A stretch of 32,392 nucleotides of DNA. It comes from Candidatus Omnitrophota bacterium. Its GTDB lineage: Bacteria; Omnitrophota; Gorgyraeia; Gygaellales; Profunditerraquicolaceae. A program made the translations under genes and the position numbers. Positions 1 to 8,330 of the stretch are shown here, piece after piece (position 1 is the stretch's first letter; each line of letters opens with the position of its first letter). The notes beneath the pieces were generated by a model, which had not been told where the DNA came from, ran no database searches, and was given only the letters and a program-made list of their open reading frames with translations. The DNA lies in assembly GCA_028712175.1 (NCBI GenBank), contig JAQTQQ010000012.1, forward strand, positions 1 to 32,392. The letters run 5' to 3'.

Positions 1-191
1 CGGTGGCCAACTGCTTCAACTGATCTGATTTCCTCAAGTATAACTTTTAAACCGGAGTAATGATTGCCGAATTTTGAGCCTTCTTCGCCTATGTGGCTGA
101 TTACACCATTAGAAACTAAACGCGCAGAAGGCATATCGAAAAGTTTATATTTAATAGAAGAGCTTCCGCTGTTAATAACCAGTATTTTCAT
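1..191 (-). CDS. ackA: acetate kinase, N-terminal part (cut by window edge)
   Basis: Only the first 63 codons are inside the window; the rest lies to the left. The translation begins MKILVINSGSSSIKYKLF, the N-terminal phosphate-binding signature of acetate kinase (ASKHA fold), followed by DMPSARLVSNGVISHIGEEG, where the family usually has a variable strand region. The enzyme interconverts acetyl phosphate + ADP and acetate + ATP in the cytoplasm. The ATG shares one base with the stop of pta upstream (TAATG), so translation is probably coupled. Together with pta it forms the acetate/ATP-generating pathway. The call is firm because of the N-terminal motif and the pta neighbour, although the catalytic core is not visible. 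Confidence 0.93.
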   Translation of the reverse strand, partial: MKILVINSGSSSIKYKLFDMPSARLVSNGVISHIGEEGSKFGNHYSGLKVILEEIRSVEAVGH

Positions 192-1120
192 TATTGCGCC
201 CTTACTGCCGTAACCGCCACACAGTCAACGATATCCTCGGCAAAACAACCACGCGACAGATCGCTGGATGGTTTATTTAAACCTAAAAATAACGGGCCTA
301 ATGCCCGGCAGCCGCTTAAACGCTGAACAAGTTTGTAAGCGATATTGCCTGCCTCCAGGTTTGGGAAAATAAGCACATTGGCTCGTCCATTTATAGGGCT
401 ATCTGGGCACTTGATTTCAGCTACATCCGGAACAATAGCCGCATCCCCCTGCAGCTCTCCGTCAACCAATATCGTAGGCGAAAGAGTTTTAAGTAAAGCT
501 AAAGCCTCGGAAATTTTTTCTGCGGCCTTAGTCCTTGCTGAGCCTTTTGTCGAATAACTTAAAAAAGCAACCCGGGGGGTAATATTCAACACTTTACCAG
601 CTAATTCTGCCGCAGTAAAAGCAATACATGATAATTGCCTGGCGTTAGGATCCGGGATCACTCCACAGTCCGCAAAAATAAATGTCCCGTTATCCCCGTA
701 TTCACAATTCGGAACATCCATAATAAAACAGCTTGAGGCAATGGTAAAACGTTCATCTAAACCTATGCAACGAATACAGGCACGTGCCACATCCGCGGTA
801 GTATGTGACGCCCCGGCGACTAAACCATCAGCCTTACCTTCCCTGGTCATCATTGCCGCATAATAAAGATTATCGGAAAAAAGTTTCTTTACCGTATCCA
901 GGTCAATATCCTTGGATTTATAAAGTTCATAATATTGCTGGATATACCTGTCTTTTTCGTTTTTATTAATCATTTCAGGTGACAAAACCAAAACACGAGC
1001 CAGAGCTTCCCGCTGAATAATCTTTTCTGCCTCCAGGGTGCGCGCGTCATCGTATTCCGGCAAAACAATCGTCTTTATTTTTTCTGCTGCTCTCCTGCGA
1101 ATCCTCCCTATTGCATCCAT
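191..1120 (-). CDS. pta: phosphate acetyltransferase (short, catalytic domain only)
   Basis: This enzyme converts acetyl-CoA + phosphate to acetyl phosphate + CoA. At 309 residues it holds only the PTA/PTB catalytic domain, not the roughly 700-residue form with BioD-like and DRTGG domains. Visible signatures are ADGLVAGASHTTADVAR (about residues 98-114), FADCGVIPDPNA (149-160), LSYSTKGSA (187-195), VDGELQGDAA (219-228) and ANVLIFPNLEAGNIAYK (247-263). The stop overlaps the ackA start by one base, and a single base separates it from the BioD/DRTGG gene upstream, which looks like the missing N-terminal half encoded separately. A phosphotransbutyrylase is less likely because ackA follows directly. 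Confidence 0.93.
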   Translation of the reverse strand: MDAIGRIRRRAAEKIKTIVLPEYDDARTLEAEKIIQREALARVLVLSPEMINKNEKDRYIQQYYELYKSKDIDLDTVKKLFSDNLYYAAMMTREGKADGLVAGASHTTADVARACIRCIGLDERFTIASSCFIMDVPNCEYGDNGTFIFADCGVIPDPNARQLSCIAFTAAELAGKVLNITPRVAFLSYSTKGSARTKAAEKISEALALLKTLSPTILVDGELQGDAAIVPDVAEIKCPDSPINGRANVLIFPNLEAGNIAYKLVQRLSGCRALGPLFLGLNKPSSDLSRGCFAEDIVDCVAVTAVRAQ

Positions 1121-1121
1121 C

Positions 1122-2210
1122 CTAGATTCCTTTCAAGATTTTTTTAAAATCTACATATTCTTTAATTAATTTTACAACCGCATCAATCTTATCCGTATCA
1201 CATGTCCTGATCTTTACCGTTATATCATGCACACAGGTTGCCACATCATATGTGTCCAACTTAGCAAGCAAAACCGGAATATGCGCTTTAAATAAAAGAT
1301 CCATAACCGCCGGCTGCGGAATTATTCCGCATGTCAAAACTATTCCGCAAACTTTTAATCTCGTATTGACTGTCTCGCGGAAACAGTTAAGGGCAATCAT
1401 AATCATATCCTCCCTGTCCCCGGGAGTGATCATAAGGCTATCTTCGCTGATATAACGCTGGGCATCGCGCGGCTCCATCGCCGCAACAATTACCTTAGAC
1501 ACAGAGCTTTCTAAATACTCTTTGCCGCAAAGCACCTGAAAATTTGTTTCCTCTAAAATCTGCTCAATCGTAGGCCTGGCAAGCATAGGGTCATAAGGCA
1601 AAACACCCAGGACATCAATACCTTTTCTTTCCAAACCTTTCCTGACTAAACGGTTAATCTTATCAAATTTATTCGGCAGGACTTTATTTACAATTACGCC
1701 TAAAACCTTAACCCCTTCTTTTTCAAAAAGGGATTTATTTAAGATGATCTCATCAATCGGCCGGCCAACGCCGCCAGAAGAAATAATAATTACTTTTGAT
1801 CCTAGGAGCTTTGCCACTGCGGCATTAGAATGATCAAATACCGAACCCACTCCTGCATGGCCTGTTCCCTCAATAACCACCAATTCCTGCTTTTTTGAAA
1901 TCCTGCGGAAAGAATCTTTGATTTGCTTAGATATACTGTTCTTATCCGGCTTTGAAATGTATTTCTCGGTAAATCCTTTTTCTACTGCGATCGGGCTCAT
2001 ATCTTTAAGCCCGCATTTTATTCCGCAAACCTCTTCGATAAGGATAGAATCTTCATCAATCTTTTGCCCCTCTTCCTGAAGGTAGCGCTGGCCGATTGGC
2101 TTAATAAAACCAACTTTACCGAATTTCTCCTGTAAATTACGGATTATCCCTAAAGAAACCGTGGTTTTGCCGTCATTCTGCTTAGTAGCGGCAATAAAAA
2201 TTTTACGCAT
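1122..2210 (-). CDS. BioD-like P-loop + DRTGG domain protein (stand-alone Pta N-terminal half)
   Basis: 362 residues. The N-terminus has a dethiobiotin-synthetase-like P-loop (ATKQNDGKTT, about residues 8-17) with GFIKPIGQRY next, and IEGTGHAGVGSVFD near 115, as in the AAA_26 domain. The second half contains a DRTGG domain (around LMITPGDREDMIMIAL). The same two domains form the N-terminal regulatory half of long phosphotransacetylases; here they are a separate gene immediately before the short pta. I infer a regulatory or complex-forming partner of Pta, not a biotin enzyme. I chose the ATG at 2210, which overlaps the trxA stop (TGATG), over a TTG one codon upstream. The nucleotide bound and the effect on Pta cannot be read from sequence. 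Confidence 0.85.
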   Translation of the reverse strand: MRKIFIAATKQNDGKTTVSLGIIRNLQEKFGKVGFIKPIGQRYLQEEGQKIDEDSILIEEVCGIKCGLKDMSPIAVEKGFTEKYISKPDKNSISKQIKDSFRRISKKQELVVIEGTGHAGVGSVFDHSNAAVAKLLGSKVIIISSGGVGRPIDEIILNKSLFEKEGVKVLGVIVNKVLPNKFDKINRLVRKGLERKGIDVLGVLPYDPMLARPTIEQILEETNFQVLCGKEYLESSVSKVIVAAMEPRDAQRYISEDSLMITPGDREDMIMIALNCFRETVNTRLKVCGIVLTCGIIPQPAVMDLLFKAHIPVLLAKLDTYDVATCVHDITVKIRTCDTDKIDAVVKLIKEYVDFKKILKGI

Positions 2211-2530
2211 CAAAGGTTCTCTTCTATTTTACGCTTTAAATCGAGCTTGCTCACCGCCCCTACTAACTGGCTCATAACTTTGCCTTTTTTGAAAAAAATA
2301 ATTGTCGGTATTGACATTATTCCATACTGGGTAGCGGCCTTGGAGTTTGCATCAACATCAACTTTTCCGATCTTCATTTTTCCCGAATACTCCTTAGCCA
2401 AATCATCAACAAACGGAGCGATCATTTTACACGGGCCGCACCAGCTAGCCCAAAAATCAACTAAAACCGGCAGTTCTGAATCCAATACCTCTTTCTTAAA
2501 ATTAGCATCGGTAAAATGTTGAATACTCAT
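2210..2530 (-). CDS. trxA: thioredoxin
   Basis: A 106-residue cytosolic disulfide reductase of normal thioredoxin length. The active site WCGPCK lies in WASWCGPCKMIAPF (about residues 28-41), and the cis-proline loop SIPTIIFFKKGK is at about 74-85. No signal peptide is present. It is the first gene of the acetate operon, with the next start overlapping its stop. The Shine-Dalgarno sequence AAGGA stands about 8 bases before the ATG. The pairing of a thioredoxin with pta/ackA is unusual enough to note, but nothing in the sequence shows whether it acts on those enzymes. Confidence 0.95.
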   Translation of the reverse strand: MSIQHFTDANFKKEVLDSELPVLVDFWASWCGPCKMIAPFVDDLAKEYSGKMKIGKVDVDANSKAATQYGIMSIPTIIFFKKGKVMSQLVGAVSKLDLKRKIEENL

Positions 2531-2579
2531 TCTTTAATCCTTTTACATAAATGGGTTAATAAAATTGGCAGGTTTAATT

Positions 2580-2608
2580 AAAATAACATAAACGCTCCGA
2601 AATTGCAA
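2580..2608 (-). promoter_or_regulatory. possible sigma-70-type promoter of trxA operon
   Basis: TTGCAA (2603-2608) and TATTTT (2580-2585) are separated by exactly 17 bases, about 50 bases upstream of the trxA start. Each box matches the consensus at only four of six positions, so this is a weak call. Confidence 0.35.
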
Positions 2609-2629
2609 GAAATTTGATAAGGAGTTGAC

Positions 2630-2642
2630 GCAAACAGTTTGC
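2630..2642. promoter_or_regulatory. 13-bp perfect palindrome upstream of trxA
   Basis: GCAAACAGTTTGC is a perfect inverted repeat about 25 bases upstream of the candidate -35 box of trxA. It has the size and symmetry of a repressor or activator half-site pair. I do not recognise the binding family, and chance is possible in AT-rich DNA. Confidence 0.25.
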
Positions 2643-2643
2643 T

Positions 2644-2790
2644 TTATTTCTCCAGGCAACGCTTAAGCCGCCCCGATGTAATAACTCTACCCTTCATCGG
2701 AACCTTTCGCTCCCGAGCCAAGAAAATAACCGGGACGACTTCATTTAATTCATTAAAGGATAAACCTCCCGGAATTATTATTTTTACCAA
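2644..2790 (-). CDS. possible 48-residue ORF, unknown
   Basis: A TTG-started frame of 48 codons runs through most of the 333-base gap between trxA and the BNR-repeat gene. Its product would begin MVKIIIPGG and end GRVITSGRLKRCLEK, mixed hydrophobic then strongly basic. There is no good Shine-Dalgarno sequence before the TTG and no family I recognise. The same stretch can form a hairpin (CCGATG pairs with CATCGG at 2675-2700), so it could instead be a gene remnant or a structured leader. I see nothing else gene-like in 2531-2863. Confidence 0.25.
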   Translation of the reverse strand: MVKIIIPGGLSFNELNEVVPVIFLARERKVPMKGRVITSGRLKRCLEK

Positions 2791-2863
2791 TTATAGCCTA
2801 TAAGGATTTTAGCTGTTTTGCGGATTCTCCTGTGGTCTAAGAACACGAACTGACAACTTAAAA

Positions 2864-4435
2864 TTAACCCCGATGTTTATCCGCAAGCCGGCGTAATTGA
2901 TCTGAATAGTATCCTGCGGTAAGCGAATCTAAAGAAGCCGTGAGCTCTTCAAGCCTTAGCTGTTTATCAAAAATTTTCTTCCTATCCTCAATAGGTAAGT
3001 TATCCAGTTCCGATTTTACCCTCAAGCGTTCAAAATAAAGTTTATTTACCTGATCCAGTATATCATCGCGCAGCTCCACCATAAGCTTTGAGCGCACATC
3101 AATGCTTGTCTGCGCGTCATTCCAGATCAAGTCACCAAAATCCCAGGATATGGAAACATCCCAATCAATACTATCCTGCCCTCGGCGCAGAATATCATCT
3201 TCAGCTTTAGTGCTCGAACCACCTTCCCAATGCCATAAATCAGTTGAATTACGGTCAAGGCCGACACGCACTTGAGGAAATAATGCCTTTTTTGCCGCTT
3301 TTTTCCTCCAGGCAGATATTTTTTCCGGACCTACTTCAGCATAATTTATTGCTGCCTTCTGCACATCCCTTATTTTTGGTTCACGCTTAAGATACTCTTG
3401 CATCAAAGACTGACGCGAAAAAGAGGAGAGGTCAGGCGGACTAGATCTGAATAACCCTTTTTCCGCGGCAACGTAGATATTGAATTTACTATCCAGCGAG
3501 AGATAATTAAATTTTCCTGCCGGCAGCCCGAAAGAAACTTCTACCCAATGCGAATCCTCGAAAACGAAGACTCCTGAACGGCAAAGCGCAAAAATCTGCG
3601 AATTTTCCGATACACATATCATCTTGACATCCCGATCCAACAAGCCATACTCACTTAACTTAATCCAGCTCTTACCTTGGTCCGGACTTTTATATATACC
3701 CTTGGATGTAGAAAGGTATAATAAATTAATATTATTGATACCTGCTTTTACAAAACGCAAATCAGATGTTTTCTTAAAGAGGCTTTCTTCGTTCTCAAGG
3801 TCTTCATGGCTGATATCTTCCTTACTATTACTAACAAAAATCTTCTCCCAATTATTACCGCTGTCTATTGATTTAAAAATACCATTTACGGCAGATAGGT
3901 ATACGACTGTGTTTTGTTTAAATGGAGCATCAATATTAATTACCTCGTTTTTTCCTATCTCTCCATTATCTTTCCGCCAGCTTCTTCCTTTGTCCCTGCT
4001 GACAAAAAAACCTGCTCTTGTGCCAAGAAAAATTCCCTGCGCAGTACTAAACACAGAAGTGCATTGGTTCTCTAGGCTATTCTTTCCGCGAAAAATTCTT
4101 GCCCAGCGGGCGCCTAAATTACCGCTGCGGTATAAACCATTATCAGTAGCAGCATAAACTATATTAAAATCACCTGCTTCTGTTATTAAAACATTAATAT
4201 TGCGCAGCCGCCCTCTTATGCTTAAAACTCTGCGCCAGGTTAAGCCGGCATTATCAGTCATTAATACGCTCCCCGGGACCCCCGCAAAAATAACCTTATT
4301 ATCAGGCGGGTTAACTAAAATTGCCTGAATATTGGAATTTCCCCTGCTTAAATCCTCCCAAACCAATTCCTCCGCCAGAAGAGTACAACTCATAACCCCA
4401 AAACAAACCGCAGTCAGCAATAATTTTTTATTCAT
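2864..4435 (-). CDS. exported Asp-box (BNR/VPS10-type) repeat protein with helical C-terminus
   Basis: 523 residues with a signal peptide (about 1-21, MNKKLLLTAVCFGVMSCTLLA). Residues about 25-330 hold at least five Asp-box motifs of the form (S/T)xDxGxxW: TDNAGLTW, SGNLGARW, SRDKGRSW, SIDSGNNW and SPDQGKSW, each on a strand pair with GLYRS or GIYKS-like lead-ins. This is the beta-propeller pattern of sialidase-like, Ycf48-like and VPS10 proteins. Residues about 340-523 are predicted helical and charged, with SISWDFGDLIWND resembling outer-membrane barrel edge sequences. A periplasmic or surface propeller is likely. Substrate or partner is unknown and the sialidase catalytic residues are not evident. 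A strong Shine-Dalgarno sequence (GGAGGTGG) precedes the ATG. Confidence 0.75.
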   Translation of the reverse strand: MNKKLLLTAVCFGVMSCTLLAEELVWEDLSRGNSNIQAILVNPPDNKVIFAGVPGSVLMTDNAGLTWRRVLSIRGRLRNINVLITEAGDFNIVYAATDNGLYRSGNLGARWARIFRGKNSLENQCTSVFSTAQGIFLGTRAGFFVSRDKGRSWRKDNGEIGKNEVINIDAPFKQNTVVYLSAVNGIFKSIDSGNNWEKIFVSNSKEDISHEDLENEESLFKKTSDLRFVKAGINNINLLYLSTSKGIYKSPDQGKSWIKLSEYGLLDRDVKMICVSENSQIFALCRSGVFVFEDSHWVEVSFGLPAGKFNYLSLDSKFNIYVAAEKGLFRSSPPDLSSFSRQSLMQEYLKREPKIRDVQKAAINYAEVGPEKISAWRKKAAKKALFPQVRVGLDRNSTDLWHWEGGSSTKAEDDILRRGQDSIDWDVSISWDFGDLIWNDAQTSIDVRSKLMVELRDDILDQVNKLYFERLRVKSELDNLPIEDRKKIFDKQLRLEELTASLDSLTAGYYSDQLRRLADKHRG

Positions 4436-4483
4436 TTTACCACCTCCTGAGACAATGGACGCAAGAGATGAAAAAATCTAACT

Positions 4484-4530
4484 AAAAAAATAGAGGGGCA
4501 CTCCCTCCGTGCTATGAGGGAAATGCCCCC
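4484..4530 (-). terminator. rho-independent terminator after feoB
   Basis: A long hairpin (GGGGCA.TCCCTC pairing with GAGGGA.TGCCCC, 4495-4529), followed on the minus strand by a run of seven T, stands just downstream of the feoB stop. Confidence 0.85.
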
Positions 4531-4551
4531 TATCCATTAAAAATTTACTTA

Positions 4552-6282
4552 TTAGCGCAAAATTGTAAAATGCAGCAAAGAACCTATAATGATGCTGATA
4601 AAAAGCATAAGTGAAGTTGCCTTAATCATACCCTTAAACCCTAGCTCCTTAGCTAAAACCACAAAAGTAGCTATGCAAGGAAACGATATAGCCAATAGTG
4701 TTGCGGAAATAAATAATTGATTCGCGGATAAATTAAGCGGCATCAGCATCCCTACAGCAACATCCTTTCTTAAGAACCCGATAGATAAAGCAACTACCGC
4801 TTCTTTGGGCAGGCCAAACAAACCATGAACTACCGGCGCAAAGATACCTGTTACAAAATCAAATAATTTATAATACAAAAGGATATTAATGAACAATACC
4901 CCTAATAAAACTACCGGCAAGGCTTCTATCAAAAATCCCTTGATGCGAAAATACAATTTTTTCCACAACATAAATAAAGGCGGGAACCTGTAAGGAGGGA
5001 TCTCCAAAAGAAATTCCGGGCTATAACCGCTCAACGTACGATTCAAGATTATTCCCAAGATAATAATCAAAGAAAATAATACCAAGTATACTCCGCCAAC
5101 GTAAAAACCTCCGAATTTTCCTAACAAGCCGAATATCATCGCCTGCAGAGGAACACAAGGTACGCCGATAGATATAATTGTAGCGGCGATAAATCTTTCT
5201 CTTTTTGACTCTAATACGCGCGTGGATAAAATTCCGGGTACATTGCAGCCAAAACCCAAAAGTACGGGGATCACCGCATAACCATGCAGCCCTAAACGGT
5301 GCAAGAGATTATCTAACAATATTGCCAGCCTTGGCAGGTACCCAATATCCTCCAGAAGGCTTAAAATAAAATAAAATGACACTACATACGGCAGCACCAT
5401 TCCAAATTCAATATAAGGAGCAGTAGTCAAAACTCCCAAGGATTGCTTAAAATCAATTTTTCCATCAATTAAATCCCCAATCAGCAAATGATACCAAAAA
5501 CCTTTTTCCTGCCAATGAGAAGTAAGGTTCTCTAAAACAGGCTGGTAAAAATTCAAGAAAATCGGGTCAGTGATATGAGAAATAATCCCTTCACCGATAA
5601 AGCGCACAAACTTAAATGCGGCGTAAATAACCCCGGATGCCATAAGCAAACCGGTTACAGGGCGCACTGAAGCATCTTCCAGAATTTCCCTAAAATTATG
5701 ATGCCGGTGCTCTAAGCGTTGAGATTGTTCAACAATTTTGCCAATTTCTAACCAAAGCTCCTGATGCGTAAGTTTATTTCTTAAAGAAGGCCTTGCTTCT
5801 TTAACCCTTTGAATTAATAATTTTATGCCTGCGCCTGTTACTGCGCAGGTAGAAATTACCGGAGCCTTAAGCAATTCTTCAAGCCTTCCAATATCTATAT
5901 GGATGCCCCGGTGGCTGGCGTCATCACACATATTCATGCAAACAATTACCGGGAAACCTTCTTCAATTAACTGCAAGGTCAGAAGAAGGTTTCTTTCTAA
6001 ATTCGTAGAATCGACAATATTGATTACAGCGATATCTTCCTTCGGGAGCTCCCTCAATAATGATACCGCTACTTCTTCGGCGCCGGAGCTGGGATCTAAG
6101 GAATAAGTCCCCGGCAAGTCTAGGACTTCAACCTTCTGCTCATCTAAGCGTAAATATCCCTTTGCGATCTCAACGGTTGTACCTGGGTAATTGGAAGAAA
6201 TTACCTGAACTCCGGTTATACGCGAAAATACAACACTTTTACCGACATTAGGATTTCCAATCAAATAAATTTTCTTTATCAT
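4552..6282 (-). CDS. feoB: ferrous iron transport protein B
   Basis: Inner-membrane Fe(II) uptake protein with an N-terminal GTPase. The G motifs are GNPNVGKS (9-16), YPGTT (32-36), DLPGTYS (55-61) and NMCD (117-120). The membrane part holds the Gate-type signatures GFGCNVPGI and GVPCVPLQAM and a series of hydrophobic segments to the end. At 576 residues it is shorter than E. coli FeoB (773) but still has both membrane halves, so it does not look truncated; the linker between G domain and membrane is reduced. Its ATG overlaps the feoA stop by one base (TAATG). FeoC is absent, as in many lineages. Confidence 0.95.
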   Translation of the reverse strand: MIKKIYLIGNPNVGKSVVFSRITGVQVISSNYPGTTVEIAKGYLRLDEQKVEVLDLPGTYSLDPSSGAEEVAVSLLRELPKEDIAVINIVDSTNLERNLLLTLQLIEEGFPVIVCMNMCDDASHRGIHIDIGRLEELLKAPVISTCAVTGAGIKLLIQRVKEARPSLRNKLTHQELWLEIGKIVEQSQRLEHRHHNFREILEDASVRPVTGLLMASGVIYAAFKFVRFIGEGIISHITDPIFLNFYQPVLENLTSHWQEKGFWYHLLIGDLIDGKIDFKQSLGVLTTAPYIEFGMVLPYVVSFYFILSLLEDIGYLPRLAILLDNLLHRLGLHGYAVIPVLLGFGCNVPGILSTRVLESKRERFIAATIISIGVPCVPLQAMIFGLLGKFGGFYVGGVYLVLFSLIIILGIILNRTLSGYSPEFLLEIPPYRFPPLFMLWKKLYFRIKGFLIEALPVVLLGVLFINILLYYKLFDFVTGIFAPVVHGLFGLPKEAVVALSIGFLRKDVAVGMLMPLNLSANQLFISATLLAISFPCIATFVVLAKELGFKGMIKATSLMLFISIIIGSLLHFTILR

Positions 6283-6512
6283 TATCTTTCTACGATTATT
6301 TTGGCCGCAACTCCATGGCCTAGGGCCAAAATGCTCCTTCCGGATTTAATTACTACCGGCCCCCGCAGCCCGATATGGCTTAATTTTACGACTTCCTTGC
6401 CTTTATATACCCCCATACTCATAAGCCTTCTTTCTAAATTGGAACCGCCTAAAATCTCCAGGATCTTTATTTTTTCATTTTCTCCGGCTTGCAACAATGA
6501 TATTTTTTTCAT
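6282..6512 (-). CDS. feoA: ferrous iron transport protein A
   Basis: A 76-residue SH3-like cytosolic protein that supports FeoB. It has the FeoA core LERRLMSMGVYKGKEVVKL (about 29-47) and the ending GHGVAAKIIV typical of the family. It is the first gene of feoAB, with its stop overlapping feoB. The 94 bases upstream contain a GATAAT followed by TATATTC about 10 bases later, only a faint resemblance to a Fur box, so iron regulation is expected from biology and not shown by the sequence. Confidence 0.92.
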   Translation of the reverse strand: MKKISLLQAGENEKIKILEILGGSNLERRLMSMGVYKGKEVVKLSHIGLRGPVVIKSGRSILALGHGVAAKIIVER

Positions 6513-6606
6513 AAATAGCTCTTTCTGAATATAGCGAACATTATCTTTTATTGTTTAATGAGTAAGTCTATCACACTCTTTATTATTCACCAAGAAAAAA
6601 TATAAA

Positions 6607-7215
6607 TCAAAGCGCATTAATAACAAAATCTAGTACCAAATCTGCTTGTTTTGCCGCAGCGATATTTACTCGGGGGGATAGGGCCGGTTTATCCCTTATG
6701 TCGGATTGTAAATCACCGACTAAGACGAATTTATCTTTTATCCTGTGCACTTTAATATCATCACTTGAGCCTATCCCTGCGACTCCGGATACCGCCACTA
6801 CAAATTTATCCAAACTAAGCAGCTGTTCAACCAGCATCTTTTTATAAGCCGCCCGGTCAAGGCATTCAACAACAACGTCACAGCCAGAAAAAATCTCTGT
6901 TACATTGTTTTTATTGATTTTTCTTTTAATTAATTCAAGATCCAGCTCCGGATTTACCTTAAGTAGATTTCTCTTAAGCGCCGCCACCTTATCCATGCCT
7001 ACCTGATTAAGAAAATAGAACTGCCGGTCTAAATTTGAAGGCACAACTTTATCAAAATCTACAATGGTCAAATTTTTAAAACCTACCCTCACAAGATTAA
7101 GCGCACAGTTTGAGCCCAGCCCTCCCAAACCCGCCAGTCCGATTCTTACGGACTGAATTTTCTTAAGGTTGATTTTACCGATTTTCTTAATCAGGCTGTT
7201 CTGAAGTGAATCCAT
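6607..7215 (-). CDS. thiF: ThiF-type sulfur carrier adenylyltransferase
   Basis: A 202-residue E1-like enzyme that adenylates the C-terminal glycine of ThiS. It shows the nucleotide-binding loop GLAGLGGLGSN (about 26-36), DFDKVVPSNLDRQF with the catalytic Arg region (about 49-62), and CDVVVECLDRAAYKK (about 102-116). It lacks CxxC zinc pairs and is shorter than E. coli ThiF (about 250), matching the short ThiF form found beside ThiH in clostridia-like thi operons. I took the ATG at 7215, two bases after the thiH stop; a TTG at 7233 would overlap thiH. It is the last gene of thiSGHF. Confidence 0.88.
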   Translation of the reverse strand: MDSLQNSLIKKIGKINLKKIQSVRIGLAGLGGLGSNCALNLVRVGFKNLTIVDFDKVVPSNLDRQFYFLNQVGMDKVAALKRNLLKVNPELDLELIKRKINKNNVTEIFSGCDVVVECLDRAAYKKMLVEQLLSLDKFVVAVSGVAGIGSSDDIKVHRIKDKFVLVGDLQSDIRDKPALSPRVNIAAAKQADLVLDFVINAL

Positions 7216-7217
7216 TT

Positions 7218-8330
7218 TTAGAAATTCAACCAATCTTTAAACACAGGCTGATAACCTTTACATTCAAGCATTCCCCTAATTTCATCCACGCTTCTTTGAT
7301 CCTGAATCTCAAATTGAGAATATTTTTGCAGGTGCTCCACACAGAGGGTATGTCCCCCGACAGCCGTAGTAGACCCGGCGGATATCTTTGTAATTCCGAG
7401 AGGAATAAGCGCCTCCCTAAAATCGGGGTTCTCGCGCGTAGACAGCGTAATACCGATACGGGGCAGAAAATTACGAAGCGCCAAAATTATCTGCGCGATA
7501 TTTTTATCGCTTACCATGCTTATCGGCTTAAAATCTCCTACCTGCGGCTGGATTCTGGGGACGGATACACCAATATCGATATCCGGAAATTTATCCTGCA
7601 GGTACTTTGCATGAAGCCCAAGAAAGAAAACTTCCCTTCTCCAGTCTCCTAGCCCAAGTAACGCTCCGATAGAAATATTCCTCATTCTGCTTTTTGCTCC
7701 TCTCTCCGGAGCCTCCAGCCTGAATTTATAATCTTTTTTGGGTCCGCTGACATGCATTTTAGCATAAACCTCTTGGTCATATGCCTCCTGATAGATTGTT
7801 AGGCCGTCTACCCCGGAAGCAACGAGCTCGGAATATTCGTCTTCAGCCAAAGGATAAACTTCAATTGACACAGATGAGAAATATTTTTTTAAGATCTTAA
7901 CACAATTCTTTATGTAAGAAACCGGGCTTTTAAGGCGAGACTCGCCGGTCAAAATTAAGATGTGCTTTAGGCCGGATGAAGAAATAAATTGCGCTTCTTT
8001 CTCAACCTCATTAAGGCTAAGTTTTTTTCTTTCTATATTATTATTTAAATTAAAGCCGCAATAGAGGCAAGAATTTTCACAATAATTAGATAAATACATA
8101 GGGGTATAGAGCTGGATTGTTTTGCCGAAATTTCTCCGGGTTATTGCATATGCTCTTTGAGCCATGCCTTCCAGGCAGTTTTCAGCTTGCGGAGAAATAA
8201 GTTGTATATACTGGCCTATATCAAGGAGATCTCTCTCCAAGGAATTTTGGATAGATCCGGGAGAAACAACGCTAAAAATTTTTTTTAAATCGAAATCTTT
8301 ATGCTGCAGATAGAGATCATAAAAACTCAT
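7218..8330 (-). CDS. thiH: 2-iminoacetate synthase ThiH
   Basis: A radical SAM enzyme that cleaves tyrosine to dehydroglycine (2-iminoacetate) and p-cresol for thiazole formation. It is 370 residues, normal length. The cluster motif CxxxCxxC is in [12 protein letters not shown] (C84, C88, C91). [33 protein letters not shown] and [12 protein letters not shown] are further ThiH signatures. The start overlaps the thiG stop (ATGA). Using ThiH and not the oxygen-dependent glycine oxidase ThiO fits an anaerobic way of life. Confidence 0.95.
   Translation of the reverse strand: MSFYDLYLQHKDFDLKKIFSVVSPGSIQNSLERDLLDIGQYIQLISPQAENCLEGMAQRAYAITRRNFGKTIQLYTPMYLSNYCENSCLYCGFNLNNNIERKKLSLNEVEKEAQFISSSGLKHILILTGESRLKSPVSYIKNCVKILKKYFSSVSIEVYPLAEDEYSELVASGVDGLTIYQEAYDQEVYAKMHVSGPKKDYKFRLEAPERGAKSRMRNISIGALLGLGDWRREVFFLGLHAKYLQDKFPDIDIGVSVPRIQPQVGDFKPISMVSDKNIAQIILALRNFLPRIGITLSTRENPDFREALIPLGITKISAGSTTAVGGHTLCVEHLQKYSQFEIQDQRSVDEIRGMLECKGYQPVFKDWLNF

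Noticed and set aside
2640-2760. Known riboswitch (c-di-AMP, c-di-GMP or fluoride type) upstream of trxA
   Set aside because: There are hairpins but none of the conserved core sequences of those classes.
3624-4157. 177-residue plus-strand ORF
   Set aside because: It is antisense to the BNR-repeat gene and shows no domain or ribosome site; other plus-strand ORFs in the window fail in the same way.
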